The notes under the pieces: model-generated
Databases searched by the model: none
What the model was told of the DNA's origin: nothing
What the model saw: the letters and a program-made list of their open reading frames with translations, nothing else
Position numbers and translations under genes: made by a program
Part shown: positions 53,219-62,784 of the stretch, piece after piece
Position numbering within the stretch: the first letter of the stretch is position 1
Layout: every line of letters begins with the position of its first letter
DNA from: PALSA-243 sp963743705
GTDB lineage: Bacteria; Acidobacteriota; Terriglobia; Bryobacterales; Bryobacteraceae
Direction of reading: 5' to 3'
Length of the DNA: 64,000 nucleotides
NCBI GenBank assembly: GCA_963743705.1
Contig: CAVUQS010000010.1
Span: 124,001 to 188,000 of the forward strand

Positions 53219-55213
53219 GTGGAGCGACGACTGACATGGCTGGCTGGGATTGCTGCCGCTTGGGCCGCGGCCATTCTTTGGCATCTGGCTTCACTGCAAC
53301 TTCTCCATCACGCGGAATTTGCGCGCAAGGCGCGTAGAAACCAGGAAGTCGCCATTGAGATCCCCGCCGCGCGCGGGCCCATTCTCGACCGCTCCGGCCA
53401 TGCGCTGGCGCTGAGCATTCCCTCCGAAAAAGTCACCGTCGATCCGATGAAGGTGCCCGACCTCGCCTTCACTGCGAATCTTCTGGGGCGGACGTTGCAC
53501 CTCGATGCAGACGATCTTTTTCAGCGCCTGAAAGACGCCAAGGAGCAAGGCCGCGGCTATTTCGTGGTGAAGCCGAAGATTACGTTTGAGGAATCGCAGA
53601 TCCTTCGCGATCTGCCAATCGATTGGGTGAATATCGAGCGCAAGAGCGAGCGCCATTATCCGGGCGGACCGCTGGGCGCGCAAGTCCTGGGTTCCGTGGA
53701 TTTTCAGGAGAAGGGGAACGCGGGTCTCGAAAAATCGATGGAGGCCGATCTGCGCGGCGTGCCAGGACATGCGAGGTTGCTGACTGACGTCAAGCGCCGC
53801 GGCATCGATTCGCAACTGGAAAGTGGCGCGCGGCCGGGTTTGACGATCCAGCTCACCATTGACGAGCGGCTGCAATTCATCGCCGAGCGCGAATTGGCCG
53901 AAGCCGTCAAGAAGCACGATGCGAGGACCGGGAGCGTAGTTGCGATCAACCCCCAGACCGGCGACATCCTCGCGCTGGCGAGCTATCCGACATACGACCC
54001 CAATCTTCCACCGCAAGCGGGCGAGAACCCCATCGCCCGGCAGAATCACGCCGTTTCCGTCCCCTTCGAGCCGGGCTCGGTCTTCAAGGTGATGACGCTT
54101 TCGGCCGCCCTCGAGACCACCAACCTGACCCCGGACAGCCCCATCAACTGCCATGGCGGCGTGCTCACGTTGTTCGGCCGCACGATCCACGATTCGCACT
54201 ACGGCGCGGGTGGCTACGGCATTCTTCCGATGTCGATGGTGCTGGCGAAATCGAGCAATATCGGCGCGATCGAAGTGGGGCTGCGCGTCGGACAAGACAA
54301 TATGTACGACTACGTGCGCCGCTTCGGCTTCGGCCAGCGGACGGGGGTTCCCCTGCCGGCGGAATCGCCTGGCCAGTTAAGGTCGCTGCCGCGGTGGCAA
54401 AAAGGATCGTTGCCTTCGATCTCCATGGGCCAGGAAGTGAGCGTGACCACACTGCAGCTTGCGCAGGCCGCATGCGTGATTGCAAATGGGGGTCTGCTCA
54501 TCAAACCGCGGCTGATAATGAAAAAGGGCAGCGAAGTGATTCCTCCCGCCCGGCCAGTACGCATTATCAAACCGGAGACCGCTATCACCATGCGCCAGAT
54601 GATGGAAGGCGTGGTGCTCTACGGTACGGGACGGCTGGTTGCGAAACTGGATGGCTACAGCAGCGGCGGCAAGACTGGATCGGCGCAGATTTTCGATTCC
54701 ACCACGCATCATTACACGCACAACTATAACGGCTCATTCATGGGCTTCGCCCCGGTGACGAACCCGGCGATTGTGGTGGTGGTGACGGTGAATGGAACGC
54801 GGGGCGAATCGGGATTCGGCGGCCCGACGGCGGGGCCGGTATTCCGCGCCGTCGCAACCGAGGCGCTTCGCTTGCTCGATGTGCCGCGCGATCTGCCCGA
54901 GCCAACGACCAACGCGCTTGTGGCCAGCAACACTACTCTCGATGCGGATGACGTCGCCGATGCGACGTTCGCCGAAGACGGACCCAATATCCTGGACGAT
55001 CCCGAGGAAGCAGAGGCCGCGGCTGCCGCGGCGAAGGACGCGCCGCGGGTACCGAACTTCCGCGGCATGACGATGCGCGCCGTTTTGGCGGAGGCGGCTT
55101 CGAAGGGCTACGCGGTCCAGCCGGACGGCAGTGGGGTGGCGCGCGTGCAATCGCCGCCGGCGGGGGCCATTCTACACGAAGGGGAACGCATCCGCGTCCG
55201 GTTCGCGCGATGA
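53219..55213 (+). CDS. ftsI: Peptidoglycan transpeptidase FtsI (PBP) with PASTA domain
   Basis: A 664-residue class B penicillin-binding protein. One N-terminal helix (about residues 5-25) anchors it. The dimerisation domain has PAARGPILDRSGHALALS. The transpeptidase motifs are SVFK (Ser287, Lys290), SSN (345-347) and KTGS (485-488). A C-terminal PASTA domain (VPNFRGMTMRAVLAEAASKGY onward) follows an acidic Ala/Glu linker. It cross-links septal peptidoglycan with FtsW. The start is GTG 53219 with GGGAG upstream. It overlaps murE by 4 nt. Confidence 0.94.
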   Translation: MERRLTWLAGIAAAWAAAILWHLASLQLLHHAEFARKARRNQEVAIEIPAARGPILDRSGHALALSIPSEKVTVDPMKVPDLAFTANLLGRTLHLDADDLFQRLKDAKEQGRGYFVVKPKITFEESQILRDLPIDWVNIERKSERHYPGGPLGAQVLGSVDFQEKGNAGLEKSMEADLRGVPGHARLLTDVKRRGIDSQLESGARPGLTIQLTIDERLQFIAERELAEAVKKHDARTGSVVAINPQTGDILALASYPTYDPNLPPQAGENPIARQNHAVSVPFEPGSVFKVMTLSAALETTNLTPDSPINCHGGVLTLFGRTIHDSHYGAGGYGILPMSMVLAKSSNIGAIEVGLRVGQDNMYDYVRRFGFGQRTGVPLPAESPGQLRSLPRWQKGSLPSISMGQEVSVTTLQLAQAACVIANGGLLIKPRLIMKKGSEVIPPARPVRIIKPETAITMRQMMEGVVLYGTGRLVAKLDGYSSGGKTGSAQIFDSTTHHYTHNYNGSFMGFAPVTNPAIVVVVTVNGTRGESGFGGPTAGPVFRAVATEALRLLDVPRDLPEPTTNALVASNTTLDADDVADATFAEDGPNILDDPEEAEAAAAAAKDAPRVPNFRGMTMRAVLAEAASKGYAVQPDGSGVARVQSPPAGAILHEGERIRVRFAR

Positions 55214-56694
55214 TTCTTGGCGAGCTACTTTCGGGCGCCGGGTTGAAACATCCTCTCGCGCCTGCGCTCGCTGCGGCGCCAGTGAGCGGCTTGGATTACG
55301 ATTCGCGCCGCGTCGAACCGGGTTATGTGTTTTTTGCTTTCCCCGGCGCGCACGCCGATGGGCGGGCTTTCGCGGTCAATGCGATCGAACGGGGCGCCAT
55401 TGCGGTGGTTAGCGAATCGGATCCGCCGCCGGGTCTCGAAGACAAATGGATTCCTGTCGAGCACGGACGGCAGGCATTGGCGCTGGCTGCGCGTAATTTT
55501 TATGGCAAGCCCGATGAGCGCCTCGGCCTGACGGGCGTCACCGGCACCAACGGTAAAACCACCATCGGTTTTCTCACCGATTCCATCCTGCGCGCGGCGG
55601 GTCATGTCACCGCGCTGGTCGGCACCATCGAATATCGCCTGGCGGGCCAGGTGCTGCCGGCGGTAAATACCACGCCGGAATCGCTCGATCTGGTGCGTCT
55701 CTTCGCAGAACTCGAACGGCTTGGCGGAAGCCATGTCACGACGGAGGTTTCCTCGCACGCGCTCGCGTTGGGCCGCGTCTACGGATTTCAATTCCATACT
55801 GCGGTCTTCACCAACCTCACGCGCGACCACCTCGATTTTCACGTGACGATGGACGCATATTTCGCCGCCAAGCAGAAGCTCTTCGACGGCGCCGGGGGCC
55901 CGCCACCGCCTTTCGCCGTGCTCAATCGCGACGATGAATTCGCCGGCCGTTTGAAATTGCATCCGAAAACGCAGGTCTTCTGGTACGGTTTGGGGGTCGA
56001 TTCCAACCTACGCGCCCGCCATATTTCATCCGGCTTTCAGGGCTTGAAGTTCGACATCCAACACGGCAAGACGCGCTTTGAAGTGGAATCGCCGTTGATC
56101 GGGCGCATCAACGTTTACAACATTCTTGCCGCGTGCGGCGCCGGGCTGTCATATGGTTTGAAGCCCGAGACTATCGCCAAAGGCATCGCCGATCTGCGCG
56201 CGGTGCCGGGGCGATTCGAACGCGTCGACGAAGGGCAACCCTTTGTGGTCGTGGTCGACTATGCGCATACCGATGACGCATTGCGCAATGTGATCTCGGT
56301 GGCGCGCGGCCTGAATCCAAAGCGTGTGATTACGCTCTTCGGATGCGGCGGCGATCGCGATCGCGCCAAACGTCCACTGATGGGGCAGGCGGCGGCGGAG
56401 GCCAGCGACTTCGTGGTGTTGACGAGCGACAATCCGCGGTCCGAAGATCCACTGGCCATCATGAACGATGCGCTGGTTGGCATCCGCCGGGTGGATGTGG
56501 CGCACGCGGTCGAGCCAGATCGCGCCGCGGCAATTGCGCTTGCTATTAAGGAAGCGCGCGCCGGCGATATCGTGATCCTGGCCGGCAAGGGCCACGAGCC
56601 CTATCAGGTCTTAAAGGACAAGACCATCGCGTTTGACGACCGAGCGGTGGCGAGAGAAGTGCTGAAAGGTTACGGGTATCACAAAAACACGTAA
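55210..56694 (+). CDS. murE: UDP-MurNAc-tripeptide synthetase, meso-diaminopimelate-adding
   Basis: A 494-residue Mur ligase. The N-terminal UDP domain has LDYDSRRVEPGYVFFA, the ATP loop is GTNGKT (residues 112-117), and the DNPR motif at residues 407-410 selects meso-diaminopimelate over lysine. It adds the third residue to the stem peptide, so this organism has DAP-type peptidoglycan. It overlaps the ftsI stop by 4 nt (ATGA) and is 2 nt before murF. Confidence 0.96.
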   Translation: MILGELLSGAGLKHPLAPALAAAPVSGLDYDSRRVEPGYVFFAFPGAHADGRAFAVNAIERGAIAVVSESDPPPGLEDKWIPVEHGRQALALAARNFYGKPDERLGLTGVTGTNGKTTIGFLTDSILRAAGHVTALVGTIEYRLAGQVLPAVNTTPESLDLVRLFAELERLGGSHVTTEVSSHALALGRVYGFQFHTAVFTNLTRDHLDFHVTMDAYFAAKQKLFDGAGGPPPPFAVLNRDDEFAGRLKLHPKTQVFWYGLGVDSNLRARHISSGFQGLKFDIQHGKTRFEVESPLIGRINVYNILAACGAGLSYGLKPETIAKGIADLRAVPGRFERVDEGQPFVVVVDYAHTDDALRNVISVARGLNPKRVITLFGCGGDRDRAKRPLMGQAAAEASDFVVLTSDNPRSEDPLAIMNDALVGIRRVDVAHAVEPDRAAAIALAIKEARAGDIVILAGKGHEPYQVLKDKTIAFDDRAVAREVLKGYGYHKNT

Positions 56695-56696
56695 CC

Positions 56697-58010
56697 ATGA
56701 CCTTGGATTTACAAGCAGTTGCGCGAGCGATGCGCGCCGAAGGCGTTCCCCAGCCTGTCACAGCAGCCGGGTGGAGCGTGGACACCCGGACACAAACGCC
56801 GGGCGACGTGTATTTCGCTCTACGCGGGCCCAACCATGACGGTCACGATTTTGTTTGCGCCGCGGCGGCCAAAGGCGCATCCGCGATTGTTGTGGAACAT
56901 GCGTCCGGTGTGGAAGTCGAGTTGATTGTGCCTGATTCGCTGAAAGCGCTGCAGGAACTTGGCGCGTGGGCGCGCGCTGAATGGGGCGGAACGGTAGTGG
57001 GCGTAACAGGAAGCGCCGGGAAGACGACGACGAAAGACGCGATTGCGCACTTACTCGCAGTCGAAGCGCCGGTCGGGAAAACGGTGGGGAATCTGAACAA
57101 TCACGTTGGCGTGCCGCTCTCAATTCTTCGATTGCCGGACGATTGCCGCACCGCCGTGCTGGAACTGGGAATGAACCATGCGGGCGAGATCCGCGACTTA
57201 TCCGGCATCGCCAAGCCACAAATCGGCGTGGTTACGAATGTAGGCTACGCGCACGTGGAGTTTTTCGATTCCATCGAAGGCGTTGCGGCGGCCAAGCGCG
57301 AGTTGATTGAAGCGTTGCCGCGCGATGGCGTGGCGGTGCTCAACGCGGACGATCCGCGCGTGGCGCGCTTTCGCGATGCACACGCGGGCCGCACGGTGAC
57401 GTTCGGATTCGCGCCGGAGGCCGACGTTCGCGCGGAATCGCTGGAGACGTCATCCGGCGGCATGCGCTTCCGGGCTGTCGGCGTCGGCTTCGAGACCGGC
57501 CTTACGGGCCGGCATGCGGTGAGCAATCTACTGGCGGCGATTGCGGTTGCGCGCGAATTCGGCATCGCGCCGGAACGTCTGCGCGAACCGGTGCGCGCGT
57601 TCACGATCGGAAAAATGCGCGGCGAGCGCATCGAGCGCGAGGGAATGATTATCTGGAACGATTGTTATAACTCAAATCCGGAGGCGGCGCGGTCGATGAT
57701 CGACGTGCTGCGGGAAACTCCCGCCAAGCGCCGGATTGCCGTGTTGGGAGAAATGCTCGAGCTGGGCGTCGCGTCAGACGATCTGCATCGCCAAGTGGGC
57801 GCCTACGCCGCCGAACGTGGAATCGATCTGGTTGTGGGCGTACAGGGCGCCGCCAAGTCTCTGGCGGACGCGGCGAGCGGCGACTTCTTCGAAGGGCCGG
57901 AGGGCGCGGGCGATTACGTCCGTTCCATCGCGCGCCCCGGCGACGCGCTCCTGTTCAAGGGATCGCGCGGCGTTCACATGGAACGCGCGCTGGAAAGGCT
58001 GGTGGCGTAG
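56697..58010 (+). CDS. murF: UDP-MurNAc-pentapeptide synthetase
   Basis: A 437-residue Mur ligase adding D-Ala-D-Ala to the tripeptide. The UDP domain shows SVDTRTQTPGDVYFALRG, the ATP loop is GSAGKTTTK (residues 105-113), and NDCYNSNPEAARSMID is the MurF-specific loop. It starts 2 nt after murE and its stop touches the mraY ATG. Length is typical. Confidence 0.96.
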   Translation: MTLDLQAVARAMRAEGVPQPVTAAGWSVDTRTQTPGDVYFALRGPNHDGHDFVCAAAAKGASAIVVEHASGVEVELIVPDSLKALQELGAWARAEWGGTVVGVTGSAGKTTTKDAIAHLLAVEAPVGKTVGNLNNHVGVPLSILRLPDDCRTAVLELGMNHAGEIRDLSGIAKPQIGVVTNVGYAHVEFFDSIEGVAAAKRELIEALPRDGVAVLNADDPRVARFRDAHAGRTVTFGFAPEADVRAESLETSSGGMRFRAVGVGFETGLTGRHAVSNLLAAIAVAREFGIAPERLREPVRAFTIGKMRGERIEREGMIIWNDCYNSNPEAARSMIDVLRETPAKRRIAVLGEMLELGVASDDLHRQVGAYAAERGIDLVVGVQGAAKSLADAASGDFFEGPEGAGDYVRSIARPGDALLFKGSRGVHMERALERLVA

Positions 58011-59147
58011 ATGCTCTACTTCTTGCTCTACGAACAACTCCAGCGGTATGTCAGCGGTTTCCGCGTCTTCCGCTATGTCACGTTCCGTACCTGCTTCGCC
58101 AGCATCACGGCGCTGTTCCTTTGCGTCGCGCTCGGCCCGTGGCTCATCAGCCGCCTGCGCCAGTTTCAGATCGGCCAATACATTCGCGAAGAAGGGCCGA
58201 AATCTCATCAGAAGAAGGCCGGCACGCCGACCATGGGGGGCGTGCTCATCATTATCTCTATCGTGATTCCCACGTTGCTCTGGGCAGATTTGGAGTACCC
58301 ATACGTTTGGATTGCCCTCGCGGCCCTGGTGGGATTCGGCTGGATCGGATTTCTCGACGACTACGCCAAGATCACGCGGCAGCGCAATCTGGGTCTTTCC
58401 GGTCGTCAGAAGCTCATCTACCAGTTCGCGCTCGGGTTCGCATTTTCGGCGGGGCTGTTGATCATGCGCTCGTACTCCGAGTTCTCGACCAACATGAACA
58501 TCCCGTTCCTGAAGCAATTCAAGCCCTCATGGCTGATCGAATCGCTCATGCACAATCCGTGGACCTATGTGATCGGCGTGGCGCCGTTCTGTTTGTTGGT
58601 CTCGTTGATCGTCGTCTTCACGTCGAACGCCGTGAATCTCACCGATGGATTGGATGGCTTGGCGATCGGCCTGATGGTGATTGCGTCGGGCGCGCTCACT
58701 ATTCTGACGTATGCCGGCGGCCATGTTCAGCTGGCCGAATACCTGCAGCTTTCGCGCAACCCGCACACCTCGGAGCTCACGATTTTCTGCGGCTCGATGG
58801 TCGGCGCGAGCCTGGGCTTCCTTTGGTACAACGCGCATCCGGCCGAGATTTTCATGGGCGACGTGGGGTCGCTCGGGCTCGGAGGGGCGATGGCAGTAGT
58901 GGCTGTGCTGATCAAGCAGGAAGTGCTACTGCTGTTCATCGGCGGCATTTTCATTCTGGAAGCTCTGTCGGTGATTTTGCAGGTCGGCAGCTTCAAGTTG
59001 CGGCACGGGAAACGCATTTTCAAGATGGCGCCGCTGCACCATCACTTTGAAGCCTTGGGGTGGACGGAATCGAAGATTATTGCTCGTTTTTGGATCGCCG
59101 GACTGGTGCTGGCGCTTTTCGCGCTGACCACGCTGAAGTTGAGATGA
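58011..59147 (+). CDS. mraY: Phospho-MurNAc-pentapeptide translocase
   Basis: A 378-residue protein with about ten transmembrane helices that transfers phospho-MurNAc-pentapeptide to undecaprenyl phosphate, making lipid I. Signatures: HQKKAGTPTMGG, the catalytic Asp pair in GFLDDYAK, NLTDGLDGLA, and the His-rich HHHFEALGW near the end. The ATG follows the murF stop directly. Confidence 0.97.
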   Translation: MLYFLLYEQLQRYVSGFRVFRYVTFRTCFASITALFLCVALGPWLISRLRQFQIGQYIREEGPKSHQKKAGTPTMGGVLIIISIVIPTLLWADLEYPYVWIALAALVGFGWIGFLDDYAKITRQRNLGLSGRQKLIYQFALGFAFSAGLLIMRSYSEFSTNMNIPFLKQFKPSWLIESLMHNPWTYVIGVAPFCLLVSLIVVFTSNAVNLTDGLDGLAIGLMVIASGALTILTYAGGHVQLAEYLQLSRNPHTSELTIFCGSMVGASLGFLWYNAHPAEIFMGDVGSLGLGGAMAVVAVLIKQEVLLLFIGGIFILEALSVILQVGSFKLRHGKRIFKMAPLHHHFEALGWTESKIIARFWIAGLVLALFALTTLKLR

Positions 59148-59148
59148 G

Positions 59149-60490
59149 ATGAACTTAGACGGCGTACAGGCGTTGGTGGTGGGAATGAAGCGTTCGGGCA
59201 TCGCCACGGCGGAATTGCTGGCGCGCGAAGGCGCCTCCGTACGCGCCACCGATCTGAAGGCGCTCGATCAGCTTCCGGAAGCGCGGGAGGTTTTGGAACG
59301 CTTGCGGATTCCGTTCGCGTTGCAAGCCCCACCGGTGTTTGAAGGGGCGGATTTGATCGTTCTCTCGCCCGATGTTCCCGCCGATCTCAGCGCCGCTCCA
59401 AGCCGCCAGAGCGCGAGGAGCGAAGGTCATTGGCGAAGTCGAACTGGCCGTGCCGTTTCTGAAGGGCCGGACGATCGGAATCACCGGGTCGAACGGCAAA
59501 ACGACCACGACAAGCCTCATCGGCCACATTTTGCGCGAAGCCGGGATTCCGGTGCAGGTCGGCGGCAACATCGGCACGCCGGTGACGGCGATGATCGCCG
59601 GGTCTCGCGATGAGGGGTGGAACGTGCTCGAGCTATCGAGCTTTCAACTCGAAACCATCGACCAGTTTCGCGCCCATATTGCTTTGGCGTTGAACGTGAC
59701 GCAGAATCATCTCGACCGCCACCGCACATTCGAAAACTACGCCGCGGCTAAAGGCCGCATCTTCGAGACGCAGCGGACGGAAGACCAAGCGGTCCTGAAC
59801 GCCGATGACCCCGTGTGCGTTTCCTATGCCAGCCGCGCGAAGGCGGCGGTGAATTGGTTTAGTGGAACGCATGAAGTTACGCCCGGCGCTTACCTGCGCG
59901 GCGATGATCTGTACCTGGATGGCCGTTTGCTCATGACAGCCGGCGAAATCCCGATTCGTGGACGGCACAATGCGGAGAACGTGCTGGCGGCGTCCATTGC
60001 CGCGGCGCGCGCCGGGGCGTCGCATGCGGCCATCGCCGCCGCCGTCCGCACCTTCCGCGCGGTGGAGCATCGCCTCGAGTTTGTGCGGAAGCTTAACGGA
60101 GTCGATTTCTACAACGATTCGAAGGCGACGAGCGTCGATGCGACCCTCAAGGCGCTCGACGCCTTTCCGGGCGGGCTCTGGGTGATTCTTGGAGGCAAAG
60201 ACAAAGGCCTCGACTATCAGCCCCTGCGCGCTCCGTTGGCGCAAAAAGCGCATGCGGCCGTACTAATTGGCGCTGCTGCGGCAAAAATTGCGGGTGAACT
60301 GAACGGCGCGGTTCCCCTGATCGATGCGCAAACGCTGGATGCGGCCATTGCGCACGCATTCGCGCACGCGGCGCCGGGCGACACGGTGCTGCTGGCGCCG
60401 GCCTGCGCCAGCTTCGACCAATTCCGCAGCTTCGAGCATCGCGGCGAGACCTTCAAAGAACTGGTGAACGGATTAAAACCCAAGGAATGA
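59149..60490 (+). CDS. murD: UDP-MurNAc-L-alanine:D-glutamate ligase, with one frameshift
   Basis: The N-terminal UDP domain is read from ATG 59149 (VVGMKRSGIATAELLAREGA) and stays in frame to about 59388 (LSPDVPADL). The rest is read one base further on: APLQAARARGAKVIGEVE, the ATP loop GSNGKTTTT (residues 113-121 of the joined chain) and NDSKATSVDATLKAL to the stop at 60490. Skipping a single base near 59389 joins the two into a normal 446-residue MurD, with DL|APLQAA reading smoothly. MurD is essential and no second copy is seen, so a sequencing or assembly error is more likely than a broken gene; programmed frameshifting is a remote option. Confidence 0.88.
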
Positions 60491-60491
60491 C

Positions 60492-61658
60492 ATGGCGCAA
60501 CGGCTAAAAACAGATTGGATTCTCTTCGCCACCGTAATCACGATGGTCGCATTCGGCATGCTGATGATTTACAGCGCGTCGTCGGTCATGGCCGATATCG
60601 ATCCGCGTTACGGTTCGAGTTGGTATTACGTGGTGCGCCAACTGGCTTGGGGCGTACTGGCAATCGTGGCGATGATGACGCTCAAGCGGACGTCTTACCG
60701 CAATTTCCAAACCCCCGCGGTGGCGTTCGGCGCCATCGGTCTCGCGCTGATTCTGCTCGCCGCCGTGTATTTCCTTGACACGGCGCATCACCGCTGGCTG
60801 AGGTTGGGGTCGGGCGGGCTTGGCCGCTTGCTCGGCTTCCAGCCTTCGGAAATCGCGAAGTTGGCGCTGGTAATCTTCCTGGCGTTCTTTGTCACCTGGC
60901 GCGGCCGCGCGATCAACAACCCGCGTTACACGTTGATTCCCGCCGCGCTCGCGGTGGGCCTGGTGCTGTTCGCCGTGGAAGCGGCCGACCTGGGGACGGC
61001 GGTCGTGCTCGGCCTGGCGGCCATGAGCGTGTTCTTCGTGGCTGGGTTGGAATGGCGCTATTGCATGATTGCTGCCGGAATTGCGGTGCTGGGGCTGTGC
61101 GTATCCATCGCGAGAGAGCCTTATCGGTTGGGTCGCCTGGTGCGCCATTACGACCCAAACTTCGAATTCGTCTCGAAATTCGATAAGAAGGGCGTCATCA
61201 AGGCGTGGGCCGAACAATCGCTGCGAACTCGTGACACCAACTATCAGCAGCAGCAATCGGAAATCGCCGTCGGGGTGGGCGGAATCGCCGGCGTGGGATT
61301 AATGAACGGCCACCAGAAGCTGCTCTATTTGCCGGAAGCGCACACCGACTTCATTTATGCAGTGGTGGGCGAGGAGCTAGGCTTTATCGGCGCGGTGGCG
61401 CTGCTGGGCGGATTTATCGTCATCCTCTGGCGAGGCCTTCGGGCTTCATTTCGCATCCGCGATGAATTCGGCCGCTATCTGGCGCTTGGCGTCACGGTAA
61501 TCGTCGTCGCGCAAGGCTTCATCAACATGAGCGTGGTGGTCGGATTTGGGCCCACCAAGGGAATCCCATTGCCAATGATCAGCTATGGCGGTAGTTCCCT
61601 GTTCTGTACGCTGGCCTTGTTGGGAATTCTGATGAACGTGAGCGAGCATGCGGGGTAG
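60492..61658 (+). CDS. ftsW: Peptidoglycan glycosyltransferase FtsW
   Basis: A 388-residue SEDS protein with about ten transmembrane helices. Signatures: MLMIYSASSVMA in the first helix, FQPSEIAKLALVIFLA, the large periplasmic loop with YRLGRLVRHYDP, LPEAHTDFIYAVVGEELGF, and the closing MISYGGSSLF. It polymerises lipid II at the septum with FtsI. It follows murD by 1 nt, and its 3' end overlaps murG by 11 nt. Confidence 0.95.
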   Translation: MAQRLKTDWILFATVITMVAFGMLMIYSASSVMADIDPRYGSSWYYVVRQLAWGVLAIVAMMTLKRTSYRNFQTPAVAFGAIGLALILLAAVYFLDTAHHRWLRLGSGGLGRLLGFQPSEIAKLALVIFLAFFVTWRGRAINNPRYTLIPAALAVGLVLFAVEAADLGTAVVLGLAAMSVFFVAGLEWRYCMIAAGIAVLGLCVSIAREPYRLGRLVRHYDPNFEFVSKFDKKGVIKAWAEQSLRTRDTNYQQQQSEIAVGVGGIAGVGLMNGHQKLLYLPEAHTDFIYAVVGEELGFIGAVALLGGFIVILWRGLRASFRIRDEFGRYLALGVTVIVVAQGFINMSVVVGFGPTKGIPLPMISYGGSSLFCTLALLGILMNVSEHAG

Positions 61659-62730
61659 TGGCCCGAATGGCCCGCGTTTGTTTCTGATGGCCGGAGGAGG
61701 GACGGGCGGACACGTGATCCCCGCGCTGGCGGTCGCCCGCGAACTTCGCGGCCGGGGTCATAGTGTGGTTTTTGTGGGTACGGAACGGGGAATGGAGGCG
61801 AAGCTGGTTCCGGCGGACGGGTTTGAGCTGAAAACGATCGCCATCGGCGGATTCAATCGCGTGGGCCCACTACAAAAATTGAAGACGCTGGTGCGGCTGC
61901 CGATCGAGACCTTCGCTTGCTTGCGGTATGGAGCGTCGGCGGTTTTCAGCATGGGCGGCTACGTTGCAGGGCCGCCGGTGATGGCAGCGATTTTGCGCCG
62001 CACGCCGCTGGTGGTGATGGAGCCGAACGCGATCGCCGGGCTAGCGAATCGTCTGGCGGGTAAATTCGTTTCACGGGCGCTGGTTTCCTTTGAGGAGACC
62101 GCGCGTTACTTTCCGCGCGGACGCACCGAAGTAACAGGCTTGCCGGTGCGGGAGGAATTCTTCCGTATCCAGCCGAAGCCTCGTAGCGGACCGTTGCGCC
62201 TGCTGATTACCGGCGGCAGCCAGGGATCGCGGACGTTGAATCGCGCGGCGCGGCAAAGTTGGGAGCGCTTCCGCGAGGCGAACTTTCCCGTTCATATCGT
62301 CCATCAAACGGGCGCACCGGACTATGAAGAGATTCGCGCGGAGTTTGCTAAGTCGGGACTTAGCGGCGAGATTGTTCCATTTATTACTAACATGCCGGAA
62401 ACTTTTGCCTCGACCGATTTGATTATCTGCCGTTCCGGCGCTGGCGCGGTTTCGGAGTTAGCCGCAGCGGGCCGGGCGTCTATTCTTGTGCCATTTCCGT
62501 TTGCCGCCGACGATCATCAAACGCGCAACGCCGCAGCCATCGAGCACGGCGGAGCGGCGCGCCTGGTGCGTGATGCGGAATTCACCGGCCAGAAGCTCTT
62601 CGAAACGGTTTCGGAGTTGTCAGCCGCGCCGGCAACGATCGAAAGAATGGCCGAAGCAGCGCATAAGTTCGCCAAGCCGGGCGCGGCCCAACGCGCCGCC
62701 AACATTTTAGAGGAGGTAGCGAGCGCATAA
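61648..62730 (+). CDS. murG: Lipid II synthase (GlcNAc transferase) MurG
   Basis: A 360-residue peripheral membrane GT-B glycosyltransferase. The first glycine loop is AGGGTGGHVIPAL (residues 15-27), then GTERGMEAKLVP, FSMGGYVAGPP, the second loop ITGGSQGSRTLN, and the UDP-GlcNAc site CRSGAGAVSELAAAGRASILVPFPFAADDHQ. The start ATG 61648 lies inside ftsW (11-nt overlap). Confidence 0.96.
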   Translation: MRGSGPNGPRLFLMAGGGTGGHVIPALAVARELRGRGHSVVFVGTERGMEAKLVPADGFELKTIAIGGFNRVGPLQKLKTLVRLPIETFACLRYGASAVFSMGGYVAGPPVMAAILRRTPLVVMEPNAIAGLANRLAGKFVSRALVSFEETARYFPRGRTEVTGLPVREEFFRIQPKPRSGPLRLLITGGSQGSRTLNRAARQSWERFREANFPVHIVHQTGAPDYEEIRAEFAKSGLSGEIVPFITNMPETFASTDLIICRSGAGAVSELAAAGRASILVPFPFAADDHQTRNAAAIEHGGAARLVRDAEFTGQKLFETVSELSAAPATIERMAEAAHKFAKPGAAQRAANILEEVASA

Positions 62731-62784
62731 GTCAACAAATCGATTGACATGTGGACTCGCTAGCCGAAACAATACAGTAAAGAA

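Noticed and set aside
59372..59485. ATG 59372 as a separate start for a shorter MurD
   Set aside because: It lies inside the UDP domain and would remove it; the frameshift explanation accounts for both parts.
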